A stretch of DNA of 64,000 bases from assembly GCA_949295325.1 (NCBI GenBank), contig CASFKG010000002.1, positions 326,047 through 390,046 of the forward strand. Direction: 5' to 3'. The position numbers and the translations under genes are program-made. This document shows positions 25,898 to 34,614 of this stretch, piece by piece. The notes beneath the pieces were generated by a model. That model was given only the letters and a program-made list of their open reading frames with translations, did not search any database and was not told the origin of the DNA. The stretch's first letter is position 1. Each line of letters begins with the position of its first letter. The stretch is from an uncultured bacterium (GTDB taxonomy: Bacteria > Bacillota_I > Bacilli_A > RFN20 > CAG-826).

Positions 25898-28494
25898 CAG
25901 AGTTTCCCCTTGAGAAGCGATATGGCCTTCTCGATCCCGGAAATGTCGCCGGCGACTCCGCCGGCGTGGTTCGGGCGTCCCCCGCCGCGGCCGGAAAGCA
26001 GGGGCATTATTTCCCTAAGTCCGTCCCCGGCCTTGCATTTCGTTAGGGCCAGGCCGTTGCTCGAAAGGACGATCGGGAACTTCCCGGACTCCCCGCCCGA
26101 AAGCAGTATGAGGCTATCGGGCAAGAGGGCCTTCAGGGCGTCGCCGACTTCGTCTAGTCCCTTCATGTCGCGTCCCTCGAGTCGGGCATAGAGGAAGGAA
26201 ACCCCGCCGACGGTCTCGGCTTTGCCCGAGAGTTCCTTGGCCAGGTTCGCGGACTTGGACTCCCGGTAGGAGGAAATCCGCTTTTCGAGTTCCCGGTTCT
26301 TCTCGAGCAGCCCCTCGATCTTCCCTTCGAGGTTCTCGTCGGTCGAATCTAGCCGCCGGTCGGCCTTTTCGAGGTAGGCCGCCTTTTCCTTGAGGTAGGC
26401 GTAGGCACCCTTGGAGGTCCGGGCGGTGACGCGGCGGACGCCGCTTGAAACGGCTTCGTCGCCGGTTATGACGAAGAGGCCGATTTCGGAAGCGTCCTTC
26501 ACGTGGGTGCCGCCGCAGAGCTCCTTGGAATAGTCGCCGAAGAAGACCACGCGGACGCTGTTCGCGTACTTCTCGCTGAATTCGGCTTCCGCGCCGCACT
26601 TCAGGGCGCTACCGAGGTCCATGATGCGCGTTTCTTCCCTTAACCCGTTTTCGATGACGGAATTGACCTCCCTTTCGACCTCGGCGATGTCTTCCGCCGT
26701 CGGCTTGCGCGGGGCGGCGTAGTCGAAGCGGAGGTAGTCCGGCCCGACGTAGCTCCCCTCCTGGCTTACGTGCCCGAGCCTCCTGCTCAGGGCGGCGTGG
26801 AGCAAATGGGTAACGCTGTGGTTGCGCTCGATGAGCCTTCTTCTGAAGGCATCGATTTTGAGCTCGGCTTTATTGCCGGCTTTGATTACTCCCCTCGTCA
26901 CCTTGACGCGGTGGAGGTGCTGGCCGTGCGGGGCGGCGACGGTATCTATGACGTCCGCGGCGAAATCCTCGCCTTCGATATGGCCGGTGTCGCCGATCTG
27001 TCCGCCCATTTCCGCATAGAACGGGGTGGAAAGGAAGGCGACTTCGCCTTCGTCCTCGATTTGCTCGACCGCATGTCCGTCCTTGAACAAGGCGGCCACC
27101 TCGGAAACGCAGGCATCCGAATCATAGAGGAACTCGCTTTCGCCCTTATAGGCCAGTAGGTCGGCCGACTGGCTCGAGAAGCCGGAAGTCGAAACGCGGG
27201 CGCCCCGGGATTTTTCCCTGGCTTCCTCGAGCAGGGCGCTAAAGCCGTCGAGGTCGCAGGTCGCGCCCTTTTCGCGGGCGATTTCCACGGTCAGGTCGCT
27301 CGGGAAGCCGTAGGTATCGTAGAGCTTGAAGATGGTTTCGCCGTCTAATCTATCGGAGGCTTCCAGCAATTTGGAGAGCATTTCCTCGCCGCTTGAAAGG
27401 GTATGGAGGAACTTCTCCTCTTCCGCCATGATGAGTTCGGCGTCCTGCTTGGCGCTCTGCAAAAGTTCCGGATAGAAGTCGCTGTAGCTCTTGCTAACGA
27501 TGTCGACGAGCGTATGGATGAAGGGCTTGTCTATGCCGATTTGCCTGGCGTAGCGCATGGCGCGGCGGATGATGCGGCGGAGGACGTAGCCCCGGCCCTC
27601 GTTCGAGAACCTCGCCCCGTCGTTCAGGGCGAAGGTCAGGCAGCGGGCGTGGTCGGCGATGACGCGGAAGGACAGTTCGTGGCCCTTGTAGGGGATGCCG
27701 GAAACGCGCTCCGACTCCTCGATGATCGGGGTGAACAGATCGGTTTCGAAATTGGTCGGCGTGTTCTGCAGTATGCAGGCGATCCTTTCTAGGCCGGCGC
27801 CGGTATCGATGTTCTTGCTCGGAAGTTCCTTGTACTGGCTCCTGGGAACGCCCGGGACGGCGTTGAACTGGCTGAAGACGATGCCCCAGAGTTCGATGTA
27901 GCGGTCGTTTTCGATGTCGTCCCGGAGGAGTTTCACCCCCAGTCCCTCGGGGTCGTATTCGGGTCCCCTATCGAAGAAGACCTCGGTGTTGGGGCCGCAG
28001 GGGCCGGAACCGATTTCCCAGTAGTTGCTCTGAAGCGGAATGAGATGGTCCTTGGCGATGCCGTGCCGCTGCCAAAGTTCGAAGGATTCGGTGTCGGAGG
28101 GATTGTAGGTGACGTAGAGCCTTTCGATCGGAAGTCCGAAGCCCTTGTCCCCGTCGGTCAGTATTTCGCTGGCCCAGGCGATGACCTCCTTGCGGAAATA
28201 GTCGCCGATCGAGAAGTTCCCGAGCATTTCGAAGAAGGTGTGGTGCCTTGCGGTATGCCCGACGTTCTCGATGTCGTTGGTCCGGATGGACTTCTGGACG
28301 TTGACGAGCCTCCGGCACGGCGGTACCTCGGTCCCGTCGAAGTATTTCTTCAGTCCGGTGACCCCGGCATTGACGAAAAGAAGCGACTTGTCGCCTTTGG
28401 GTACCAGAGGCACCCCGGGGACGAAAAGATGTCCCTTGCCTTCGAAGAATTTGACCCAGCGCCTTCTTATTTCGTGTCCGCTTAGCGGTTTCAT
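25897..28494 (-). CDS. alaS: Alanine-tRNA ligase
   Basis: Charges tRNA-Ala. The 865-residue protein has the class II catalytic core (KKYFDGTEVPPCRRLVNVQK, GNFSIGDYF), the tRNA-recognition domain, the editing domain with the zinc ligands HSVTH and CGGTH, and the C-Ala domain. I chose the ATG at 28494: GAGGAG lies 8 nt upstream at ideal distance and the protein then begins MKPLSGHEIRRRW, as in relatives. An ATG two codons earlier is too close to that site. A T-box leader precedes the gene, so it should be induced when tRNA-Ala is uncharged. Confidence 0.97.
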   Translation of the reverse strand: MKPLSGHEIRRRWVKFFEGKGHLFVPGVPLVPKGDKSLLFVNAGVTGLKKYFDGTEVPPCRRLVNVQKSIRTNDIENVGHTARHHTFFEMLGNFSIGDYFRKEVIAWASEILTDGDKGFGLPIERLYVTYNPSDTESFELWQRHGIAKDHLIPLQSNYWEIGSGPCGPNTEVFFDRGPEYDPEGLGVKLLRDDIENDRYIELWGIVFSQFNAVPGVPRSQYKELPSKNIDTGAGLERIACILQNTPTNFETDLFTPIIEESERVSGIPYKGHELSFRVIADHARCLTFALNDGARFSNEGRGYVLRRIIRRAMRYARQIGIDKPFIHTLVDIVSKSYSDFYPELLQSAKQDAELIMAEEEKFLHTLSSGEEMLSKLLEASDRLDGETIFKLYDTYGFPSDLTVEIAREKGATCDLDGFSALLEEAREKSRGARVSTSGFSSQSADLLAYKGESEFLYDSDACVSEVAALFKDGHAVEQIEDEGEVAFLSTPFYAEMGGQIGDTGHIEGEDFAADVIDTVAAPHGQHLHRVKVTRGVIKAGNKAELKIDAFRRRLIERNHSVTHLLHAALSRRLGHVSQEGSYVGPDYLRFDYAAPRKPTAEDIAEVEREVNSVIENGLREETRIMDLGSALKCGAEAEFSEKYANSVRVVFFGDYSKELCGGTHVKDASEIGLFVITGDEAVSSGVRRVTARTSKGAYAYLKEKAAYLEKADRRLDSTDENLEGKIEGLLEKNRELEKRISSYRESKSANLAKELSGKAETVGGVSFLYARLEGRDMKGLDEVGDALKALLPDSLILLSGGESGKFPIVLSSNGLALTKCKAGDGLREIMPLLSGRGGGRPNHAGGVAGDISGIEKAISLLKGKL

Positions 28495-28502
28495 GTACAT
28501 TG

Positions 28503-28684
28503 CTCCTCTTGCTTGAAGGAACGGCTTCCGCCGCGGTACCATCCTTCTTCATTCCCCTTTCGGGAATGCCCTCGTTTATCCGCTTAACGCGCGGGACGGC
28601 GGCTATTGACCGCATAGCAAGGGAAGCGGCACGCCCCTAGGCCTTTCCACCCCGCGGCCTTCTCTATAAAGGGCTTTTCTTCCA
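28503..28684 (-). promoter_or_regulatory. Alanine T-box leader of alaS, apparently translational
   Basis: The minus strand carries the T-box core GGATGGTACCGCGG (28531-28544) inside an antiterminator-type helix, GAAGGA (28542-28547) with TCCTTC (28515-28520). Upstream a Stem I can be drawn: GGAAG (28679-28683) with CTTCC (28622-28626), and GCCC (28671-28674) with GGGC (28633-28636). Between them the internal loop holds GTGCCG, containing the alanine codon GCC (28628-28630) as specifier. There is no T run before alaS. Instead TTCCTT (28516-28521) can pair with the Shine-Dalgarno GAGGAG (28503-28508), which would hide it when no uncharged tRNA is bound. Confidence 0.85.
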
Positions 28685-28690
28685 AGGCGG

Positions 28691-28718
28691 ATTATACTAG
28701 GGATTGGATTTAGTTAAA
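28691..28718 (-). promoter_or_regulatory. Promoter of the alaS leader
   Basis: A perfect -10 TATAAT (28691-28696) with a weak -35 TTTAAC (28713-28718) 16 nt upstream, minus strand. The T-box Stem I begins within a few nucleotides of the expected start. The sequence TTTAGTTA occurs twice in this region. Confidence 0.65.
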
Positions 28719-28726
28719 GGGTTTAG

Positions 28727-30001
28727 TTAGAGGTGGGCTTTCTTATAGAAAGCGGTATCGTAGTAGCAAAGGTCCTTTTCCTCCGATGGATCGACGGGAT
28801 TCCCGTCCATGTCGTAATAATCGCAGGCCCTGCGGCCTTCCCCGTAAAGAAGGGGTTCTTCTTCCCCTTTGGCGAACCGGAAATGGAAATTCCCGGCCGT
28901 GCCGTTGAAATAGACGCGCTTGCGGCCCCCGCTTACGGGCAGATTGTTTTCGGCGGCGATGCGGGCGGCGATCCGGTCCATCGCCTGGTCGTAGGGATGC
29001 TGGGTGTAGTAGCGGCTTCCCTCCTGGTTTTCCGGGGTTATCGCCGAACTGGCAAATCCGTAGTCCGGCTTAATCCAGGCCAGAAACTCCGCGGAGTTGC
29101 CCCCGTAGGTCCTCGAACCGTGGTGGCTGGCCTTGTAGACCGTGGTCTCCGCCCCTTTCAAAAACCAGGCAGACCTATCTTCCAGGGAATTGAGTTCCAT
29201 GACCGAGGCTTCCGCTTCCGCGTCGGCCAAATCGCCCGCGGTGTAGAAAGCCGTATCGCCGGCCCTGACGAACATGGCGATGCTATCGAGATTGGGGTTC
29301 TCCTCGTTTCCGGAACTGCCGACCGCGGGGTAATAGCCGGTATCCAAAAAGCCGACGTAGGCCCCTTCGCCCATCTTCACGCAGGGGGCGGTTTCCAATA
29401 GTTCGGTGACCGGATGGTACTCGCTTCCCCTCTTTGTCCAATAGTCGCGGACCCCTTCTTCCCAGACAAGGGAATAGCTGTAGCCGTAGCCCGATACCCC
29501 GTTATCGACGATTAGGGAAACCGAATTTATCCCCGAGTTCTGCAGGGTTCCGTTTTCGAAACCCCCGTAATGGTCGCCGTGTTCGTGGCTCAAGACGAGA
29601 AGGTCGAGCACCCCGTCTTCGACGTTTTGAGACAGGAATTCCCCTAGGGCCCGCGCGGTCCCCTCGTAGCCGCCGTAGCCCATGTTGCCCCCGTCGATGA
29701 GTATGTCGAAGGAGGACGGCGCGCTTTCGCTTTCCTTGTAGGAAACGAACACCGCGTCCCCGTACTGGTAATAGGTTTCGAGGGCCACGATTTCGAGAAC
29801 CGAACCCTCGGGGCAGGCGGAAAAGGGAAGTTCCGGAAAGACGCGCGGCTCTTCCCCGCCTGAGGTATCCGAAGAACTCGGGATCGGGTCCGGGGCGCTA
29901 GGAGGATAATAGACCGAGGAATTCCTCGAAGGCGCCCCGCAGCCGGATAGCAAAAGCGAAAGGAAAGCGCCAAATAGGAAGATAGGCCTTCTACTAGGCA
30001 T
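28727..30001 (-). CDS. Lipoprotein with metallo-beta-lactamase fold (ComEC C-domain-like)
   Basis: A 424-residue exported hydrolase. The N-terminal signal ends in LLLSGC (lipid on C21), followed by a Ser/Pro-rich linker. The metallo-beta-lactamase domain has LSHEHGDHYGG, a later TAGDLADAE and KASHHGSRTYGG, giving a full set of likely metal ligands. The order of motifs resembles the C-terminal domain of ComEC (COG2333). Such extracellular hydrolases may cleave nucleic acids or other phosphodiesters; the substrate is unproven. It overlaps the second, similar gene by 8 nt, and no terminator is visible before the alaS promoter. Confidence 0.75.
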   Translation of the reverse strand: MPSRRPIFLFGAFLSLLLSGCGAPSRNSSVYYPPSAPDPIPSSSDTSGGEEPRVFPELPFSACPEGSVLEIVALETYYQYGDAVFVSYKESESAPSSFDILIDGGNMGYGGYEGTARALGEFLSQNVEDGVLDLLVLSHEHGDHYGGFENGTLQNSGINSVSLIVDNGVSGYGYSYSLVWEEGVRDYWTKRGSEYHPVTELLETAPCVKMGEGAYVGFLDTGYYPAVGSSGNEENPNLDSIAMFVRAGDTAFYTAGDLADAEAEASVMELNSLEDRSAWFLKGAETTVYKASHHGSRTYGGNSAEFLAWIKPDYGFASSAITPENQEGSRYYTQHPYDQAMDRIAARIAAENNLPVSGGRKRVYFNGTAGNFHFRFAKGEEEPLLYGEGRRACDYYDMDGNPVDPSEEKDLCYYDTAFYKKAHL

Positions 30002-31610
30002 CGCTCCTCACTCCGTCTTCGGGCCAGGTCCTGTTGGGGCGTCCGTCCCCGTAGCCGTCGGTCATCGAGAACCAGTCGCTATAGGGAAGGTAGGTATCGG
30101 AAACGCTGCCGTGCATGGAAACGTCTTCTTCGTTCCCGCCGGCGCTAAAGACGGTAATCTCCCCGTTAAGGGATTCGTAGTCGAGGCTGCCGTCGTTTAT
30201 GTCGTAACCTAGAGCCATGATCTTGTCGGTATAGGGTGCCCAGCGGTCTATGGACTGCTGGGTCGGGAAGGTGTTCTGATAGGCATCAGTGTACTGGGTG
30301 CAGCCGGCGTTGCAGGGCACGGCGATGTAGGTCGGGGTTATTTCCGCCATCAGGGCTTCGCTCGACGAAGTCGAGGAGCCGTGGTGGTTGGCCTTGTAGA
30401 AGACGCAGTGGCCGATGTCGTTGTTGGCCACGACGGATTCCTCCACTATTTCCTCGCTGTCGCCCATGAAGAGGTACTTGTTGTTGCCTTGCCTGAACAA
30501 AAGCGACACCGAGTAGTCGTTTTCGCTCGGGGCGTCGAGGTAATAGTCGCTTTCGAGCAGTTCCATCGTCAGGTTTTCGCCGAGCGTATAGACCTTGTTT
30601 GGTCCCGCGGTGCCGGTGGTCCCGGCCTCGAGGCACTCCGCGACCGTATAGGATTCGCCGGCCAGTTCCCGTTTCTCGTTTTCGTAACGCGCGTACTGCA
30701 GCGAAGTGGAATCGCTGCCCGCGAAATCGATCAGGGTCTTTACTTGGAAGGTATCGAGGATGCTCCCCTCGCTCATGGCGAAGAGGGCGATGTGGTCCTC
30801 GTGGGCGTGGGTCACCACGGCGTACTCGATGGTGCCGTCGGGTATCAGTTCCCGAAGCCGGGGTATGACCGTGGAAGCACTCGAACTATGGGCTCCCCCG
30901 TCGATGACGATGTCGTTACCGCCGGCCCTCACGTATATGCAGTCCCCGGCCCTATAGGTACCTAGTTCCAGTATCTTTATCTCGATATCGCTCACGCCGT
31001 CGGCGTCCCCGTAATAGCTCGAAGTGGAGTCCGGGGTTCCGGGTTCTTCGACCAAAGCCAGGACGATTTTGCAGACATTGAGCCTATCGCTCGAGGTGAG
31101 GGTTATCGAATCGGCGCTTATCCCTTCGCCGGTCGGCGAGAGAAAGGAAAGCGGGGTCGAATGGGTATCGTCGCTAATGTCTGGTTCGGAAACCTGCAGC
31201 ATTCCCAATTGCCTTTCGCCGAAAAGGGCATCGCCGGCTTCGAACGCCAGCGAAGCGGAATCGTCTTCGTTATATCTATAGGCGTAGACCTTGGCCCGCA
31301 GGATCTTGACCTTCCCCGAAAAGGCGATCGTGAGGCTTCCTCCTCCATCGACGGTCCCGAGCCTTACCGCGCTGCCGTTGGCCGCGAAGGCCCTTTGGCC
31401 GGAAATGTCGCGTACATTGACCCCGTAGGCGGTCGCGTCCCCCTCCTCGGCCGGAGAGTTACTCGTGTACTTGCTGGTCCCGAAGGTGATGTCGGCGCAG
31501 ACTACCTGTTCCTGCGTCGAGGAAAGCGATGTGGAAAAAGTTGCCGCGGAAGCCCCGAAAACGAGGGTGGTAACCGAGCCTAATATCAAGGGCAAAGCGT
31601 TTTTCCTCAT
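29994..31610 (-). CDS. Secreted metallo-beta-lactamase-fold protein
   Basis: A 538-residue exported protein. A Sec signal peptide (about 1-24, likely cleaved after SA in GASAATF) leads into an N-terminal beta-rich region of unknown type (about 25-190). A metallo-beta-lactamase domain follows with VTHAHEDHIAL, LFMGDSEE and YKANHHGSSTSSS as likely metal ligands. It is a distant paralogue of the next gene. The start is the ATG at 31610; TATAAT (31617-31622) ends 6 nt earlier and no Shine-Dalgarno is visible, so the transcript looks leaderless. Confidence 0.75.
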   Translation of the reverse strand: MRKNALPLILGSVTTLVFGASAATFSTSLSSTQEQVVCADITFGTSKYTSNSPAEEGDATAYGVNVRDISGQRAFAANGSAVRLGTVDGGGSLTIAFSGKVKILRAKVYAYRYNEDDSASLAFEAGDALFGERQLGMLQVSEPDISDDTHSTPLSFLSPTGEGISADSITLTSSDRLNVCKIVLALVEEPGTPDSTSSYYGDADGVSDIEIKILELGTYRAGDCIYVRAGGNDIVIDGGAHSSSASTVIPRLRELIPDGTIEYAVVTHAHEDHIALFAMSEGSILDTFQVKTLIDFAGSDSTSLQYARYENEKRELAGESYTVAECLEAGTTGTAGPNKVYTLGENLTMELLESDYYLDAPSENDYSVSLLFRQGNNKYLFMGDSEEIVEESVVANNDIGHCVFYKANHHGSSTSSSEALMAEITPTYIAVPCNAGCTQYTDAYQNTFPTQQSIDRWAPYTDKIMALGYDINDGSLDYESLNGEITVFSAGGNEEDVSMHGSVSDTYLPYSDWFSMTDGYGDGRPNRTWPEDGVRSDA

Positions 31611-31616
31611 GGCATG

Positions 31617-31641
31617 ATTATACAAAAAGCCTAAAGGCTTT
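31617..31641 (-). terminator. mnmA terminator abutting the next promoter
   Basis: Minus strand: AAGCCT-TT-AGGCTT followed by TTTG (31624-31641), then immediately the -10 TATAAT (31617-31622) of the secreted hydrolase gene. The terminator occupies the place of the -35 region. Confidence 0.75.
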
Positions 31642-31646
31642 GCATA

Positions 31647-32783
31647 TCAGATGTCGGTGCGTTTCCCCCTTAGATAAGTCGAGGAAACTATGGCGCTTCC
31701 CAGCATTCTGTCGCCCTTATAGATCACGGCGAACTGGCCGGGGGTGACGGCCTTGGCCCTCTCCAAAAGTTCGAAGCGGACACCGTCCCCTTCTACGTAA
31801 ATCCGGCAGCGGCAGTCGGGAGCCCTGTAACGGAACTTGACCCCGACTTCCTCCCCTTCTTCCGGCAACGGCCCGACGATATTAAGGGTATCGCCCCTTA
31901 CCTCGTCCGGGTAGAGGAGTTCCTCTTCGTCCCCGTTGGAGACGTAGAGGACGTTGTTTTTCGTGTCCTTCCTGGCGATGAACCAGGGAGCCTGGCCTTC
32001 GCCTTTGACGCCGCCTATCCCCAGGCCGTGCCTTTGGCCGATCGTGTAGTAGAGGGTACCGATGTGCTCGCCCAGTTTCCTGTTGGTCCCCAGTTCCAAA
32101 ATGTCGCCCTTCCTGCTCGGGAAATAGTTCTGCAGGAACTCGCGGAAGTTCCTCTCCCCGATGAAGCAGACGCCCGTGGAATCCTTCTTGTCCATCACGG
32201 AAGAAAGTCCGAGTTCGTGGGCCAATTTCCTTACTTCCGGCTTTTCGATATCCCCGAGCGGGAACAGGCAGCTAGATATCTGTTCCTCGTTGAGCTGGCT
32301 GAGGAAATAGCTCTGGTCCTTGTTCCTGTCCTTGGCCTTATAGACGTACTCGGTTCCCCGGTACTCCCGCTTCTTCGCGTAGTGCCCCATGGCGATCGTG
32401 CCGAACCCGTGTTCCCTTGCGTAGTCCAAGAATGAATCGAACTTGATGTACTTGTTGCAGTAGACGTCGGGATTGGGGGTCCTTCCCCGGGAATATTCGC
32501 TTAGGAAATAGGAAAAGACCCTGTCCCAGTATTCCTTGACGAAATCCACCCTCAAAAGGGGTATCCCGAGGACCGCGGCCGCCTTCTTGGCATCTTCGTA
32601 GTCGGCCTCCTGGGGGCATTGGCCGTCGTTGATGGTGGGATTCCCCAAGTAGTCGTTGTTGGCAAGCGCGTCCCAGTTGCGCATGAAGCAGCCGGTGACG
32701 TCGTAGCCCTCCTTTTTCAGCAGGTACCCTGCGACGGCGGAGTCGACCCCGCCGGAAAAACCCAGCAAAACCCTCTTGTTCAT
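31647..32783 (-). CDS. mnmA: tRNA-specific 2-thiouridylase MnmA
   Basis: Adds sulfur to U34 of Glu, Gln and Lys tRNAs. The 378 residues hold the PP-loop SGGVDSAVAGYLL, the catalytic cysteines in NPDVYCNKYIKF and STGVCFIGERNF, and the DQSYFLSQL motif. It is the last gene of the pdp-dtd-mnmA operon, coupled to dtd by a 4-nt overlap, and is followed by a terminator. Confidence 0.97.
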   Translation of the reverse strand: MNKRVLLGFSGGVDSAVAGYLLKKEGYDVTGCFMRNWDALANNDYLGNPTINDGQCPQEADYEDAKKAAAVLGIPLLRVDFVKEYWDRVFSYFLSEYSRGRTPNPDVYCNKYIKFDSFLDYAREHGFGTIAMGHYAKKREYRGTEYVYKAKDRNKDQSYFLSQLNEEQISSCLFPLGDIEKPEVRKLAHELGLSSVMDKKDSTGVCFIGERNFREFLQNYFPSRKGDILELGTNRKLGEHIGTLYYTIGQRHGLGIGGVKGEGQAPWFIARKDTKNNVLYVSNGDEEELLYPDEVRGDTLNIVGPLPEEGEEVGVKFRYRAPDCRCRIYVEGDGVRFELLERAKAVTPGQFAVIYKGDRMLGSAIVSSTYLRGKRTDI

Positions 32784-33226
32784 AGCGATTTCCCGTCGAT
32801 TAATACCGTAAATGGGCCGTCGTTTACGAGGCCGACTTCCATGTCGGCGCCGAAAACGCCTTCCTTTACCTCATAGCCGTAGCCTCGGAGGAGACCATTG
32901 AAGCGAAGATATTCCGCCTTGGCCTTTCCGGGCTCCATGGCATTGGAGAAGCCGGGCCTATTGCCCCCGCTTAGATCGGCGGCCAGCGTGAACTGGCTGA
33001 CCGAGAGTATTTCCCCGCCGACGTCTTTAAGCGAAAGGTTGGTCTTCCCGTTTTGGTCGGCGAAGACCCTGAGCTTGGCGATTTTCTCCGCGGCCTTGTC
33101 CGTCCACGTTGGGTCGTCGCCCTTCTCGAAGCCGAGTAGCAGGAGATACCCGCGGCCTATTTCGGAATGCCTTTCGCCGCCTATGTCGACACGGGCCGAA
33201 AGGACCCGCTGGAGCACTATTTTCAT
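32780..33226 (-). CDS. dtd: D-aminoacyl-tRNA deacylase
   Basis: Removes wrongly attached D-amino acids (and glycine from tRNA-Ala) from tRNA. The 148-residue protein has the family motif SVSQFTL and a C-terminal NDGPFTVLID, where most relatives read GPVT; the Phe substitution is mild but unusual. It overlaps pdp upstream and mnmA downstream by 4 nt each. Confidence 0.93.
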   Translation of the reverse strand: MKIVLQRVLSARVDIGGERHSEIGRGYLLLLGFEKGDDPTWTDKAAEKIAKLRVFADQNGKTNLSLKDVGGEILSVSQFTLAADLSGGNRPGFSNAMEPGKAKAEYLRFNGLLRGYGYEVKEGVFGADMEVGLVNDGPFTVLIDGKSL

Positions 33227-34527
33227 CCTGCGATGTAGTCGCGTATGAGCGCGGGTGCCACCCTCTTCTTCCGCGAGATGACGAAGCAGCCGAGGACGTC
33301 CGAGTATATGCCTTCCATTCCTTCCTTGGAGGTATAGGCGGTGGCTAGCAACGTCCCTTCCTCCACGTAGTCCCCGACTTTCTTGTTCAGCACTATCCCG
33401 GCGGTCGGGTCGATCTCGTCGCCGAGTTCCGCCCGGCCGGCCCCGAGTTTCATCGCGCTTAGCCCGATGCCGAGGCAGTCGATGCGGGTGATGTAGCCCG
33501 GGGTTTCCGCCCGGACTTCGTGGGCGTAGGGCGCGGTCCGGAACTTGCCTAGATCGTCGAGATAGGAAACGTCTCCCCCTTGGGCGGCGACGAATTCCTT
33601 GAGCTTCGCGTACCCGGAGCCGTCCGAAATGGCCTTGGCTATCCTTGCTTCGCCCTCCCCGATAGAGGAAACGATGCGGCTTTGTTCAAGCATCACTCCC
33701 CCGGCCTTGGTGACCAGTTCCACGAGGTCCCTGGGTCCGTTGCCTTCGAGGGTTTCGACGGCTTCCTTGACCTCCAATATGTTTCCGACCGCCATGCCTA
33801 GAGGCTCTTCCATCGAGGTGATGAGGGCGCGGGTGTCCCTTCCCAGGTGCTTTCCGATCGAAACCATCGCTTCGGCAAGCTTCTTGGCCTCGGACACGTT
33901 TTTCATGAAGGCCCCGGAGCCGTATTTGACGTCCAGCAATATCGCGTCGCTTCCGGAAGCAAGCTTCTTCGACATGATGGAAGAGGCGATGAGGGGTATC
34001 GATTCGACGGTCGCGGTCACGTCGCGCAGGGCGTAGAGTTTCTTGTCCGCGGGATCGATTTCGGCGGTCTGGCCGATTATGGCCATGCCGATGCGGTTGA
34101 CCTGTTCGATGAATTCCCCTTCCGTCAGGTTGACGCGGCAGCCGGGAATGGACTCCATCTTGTCGAGGGTCCCGCCGGTATGGCCGAGGCCCCGGCCGCT
34201 CATCTTGGCGAGCTTCCCGCCGCAGGCCGCCACGAGGGGTCCTAGCACCAAGGAAGTCTTGTCCCCCACCCCGCCGGTCGAATGCTTGTCGACCTTGATC
34301 CCGGAAATCCTGCTCAGATCGACGGTTTCCCCCGAATGCATCATGCAGTCGGTAAGGATGGCCGTTTCCTTTTCGTCCATGCCGCGCCAGACGACGGCCA
34401 TCAGGAAGGCGGAAGCCTGGTAGTCGGGTATTTCCCCGTCCGTGTAGCCCTTGACGAAGAAGCCTATTTCCTCTTCGCTTAGCGCATAGCCGTCCCGCTT
34501 GCGCTCGATTATGTCAACCATTCGCAT
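33223..34527 (-). CDS. pdp: Pyrimidine-nucleoside phosphorylase
   Basis: Splits thymidine or uridine with phosphate to release the base and (deoxy)ribose-1-phosphate. The 434-residue protein matches Bacillus Pdp in length and carries KVDKHSTGGVGDKTS (phosphate binding) and SGRGLGHTGGTLDKMES. Broad-specificity Pdp and thymidine phosphorylase DeoA are hard to separate by eye. The -10-like box GATAAT (34536-34541) ends 8 nt before the ATG, with no Shine-Dalgarno. It heads the operon with dtd and mnmA, an uncommon partnership of nucleoside salvage and tRNA quality control. Confidence 0.93.
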   Translation of the reverse strand: MRMVDIIERKRDGYALSEEEIGFFVKGYTDGEIPDYQASAFLMAVVWRGMDEKETAILTDCMMHSGETVDLSRISGIKVDKHSTGGVGDKTSLVLGPLVAACGGKLAKMSGRGLGHTGGTLDKMESIPGCRVNLTEGEFIEQVNRIGMAIIGQTAEIDPADKKLYALRDVTATVESIPLIASSIMSKKLASGSDAILLDVKYGSGAFMKNVSEAKKLAEAMVSIGKHLGRDTRALITSMEEPLGMAVGNILEVKEAVETLEGNGPRDLVELVTKAGGVMLEQSRIVSSIGEGEARIAKAISDGSGYAKLKEFVAAQGGDVSYLDDLGKFRTAPYAHEVRAETPGYITRIDCLGIGLSAMKLGAGRAELGDEIDPTAGIVLNKKVGDYVEEGTLLATAYTSKEGMEGIYSDVLGCFVISRKKRVAPALIRDYIAG

Positions 34528-34535
34528 ACGTGCAT

Positions 34536-34606
34536 ATTATCCCCTCGCTTTGCCCTCAGGGGTAGAGGTCCGACTCCTATCTCAGGGGCGCGGGTGCGTG
34601 TATAAT
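34536..34606. promoter_or_regulatory. Divergent promoters of pdp and the rsmF-like gene
   Basis: Minus strand: GATAAT (34536-34541), 8 nt before pdp. Plus strand: TATAAT (34601-34606), 8 nt before the methyltransferase ATG. Neither has a clear -35 or leaves room for a Shine-Dalgarno. Confidence 0.55.
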
Positions 34607-34614
34607 CTCAACGG

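Noticed and set aside
28500-28542. Longer AlaS start (15-16 extra residues)
   Set aside because: The extra codons lie in the T-box leader, overlapping the antiterminator strand and Shine-Dalgarno; the ATG at 28494 has ideal spacing.
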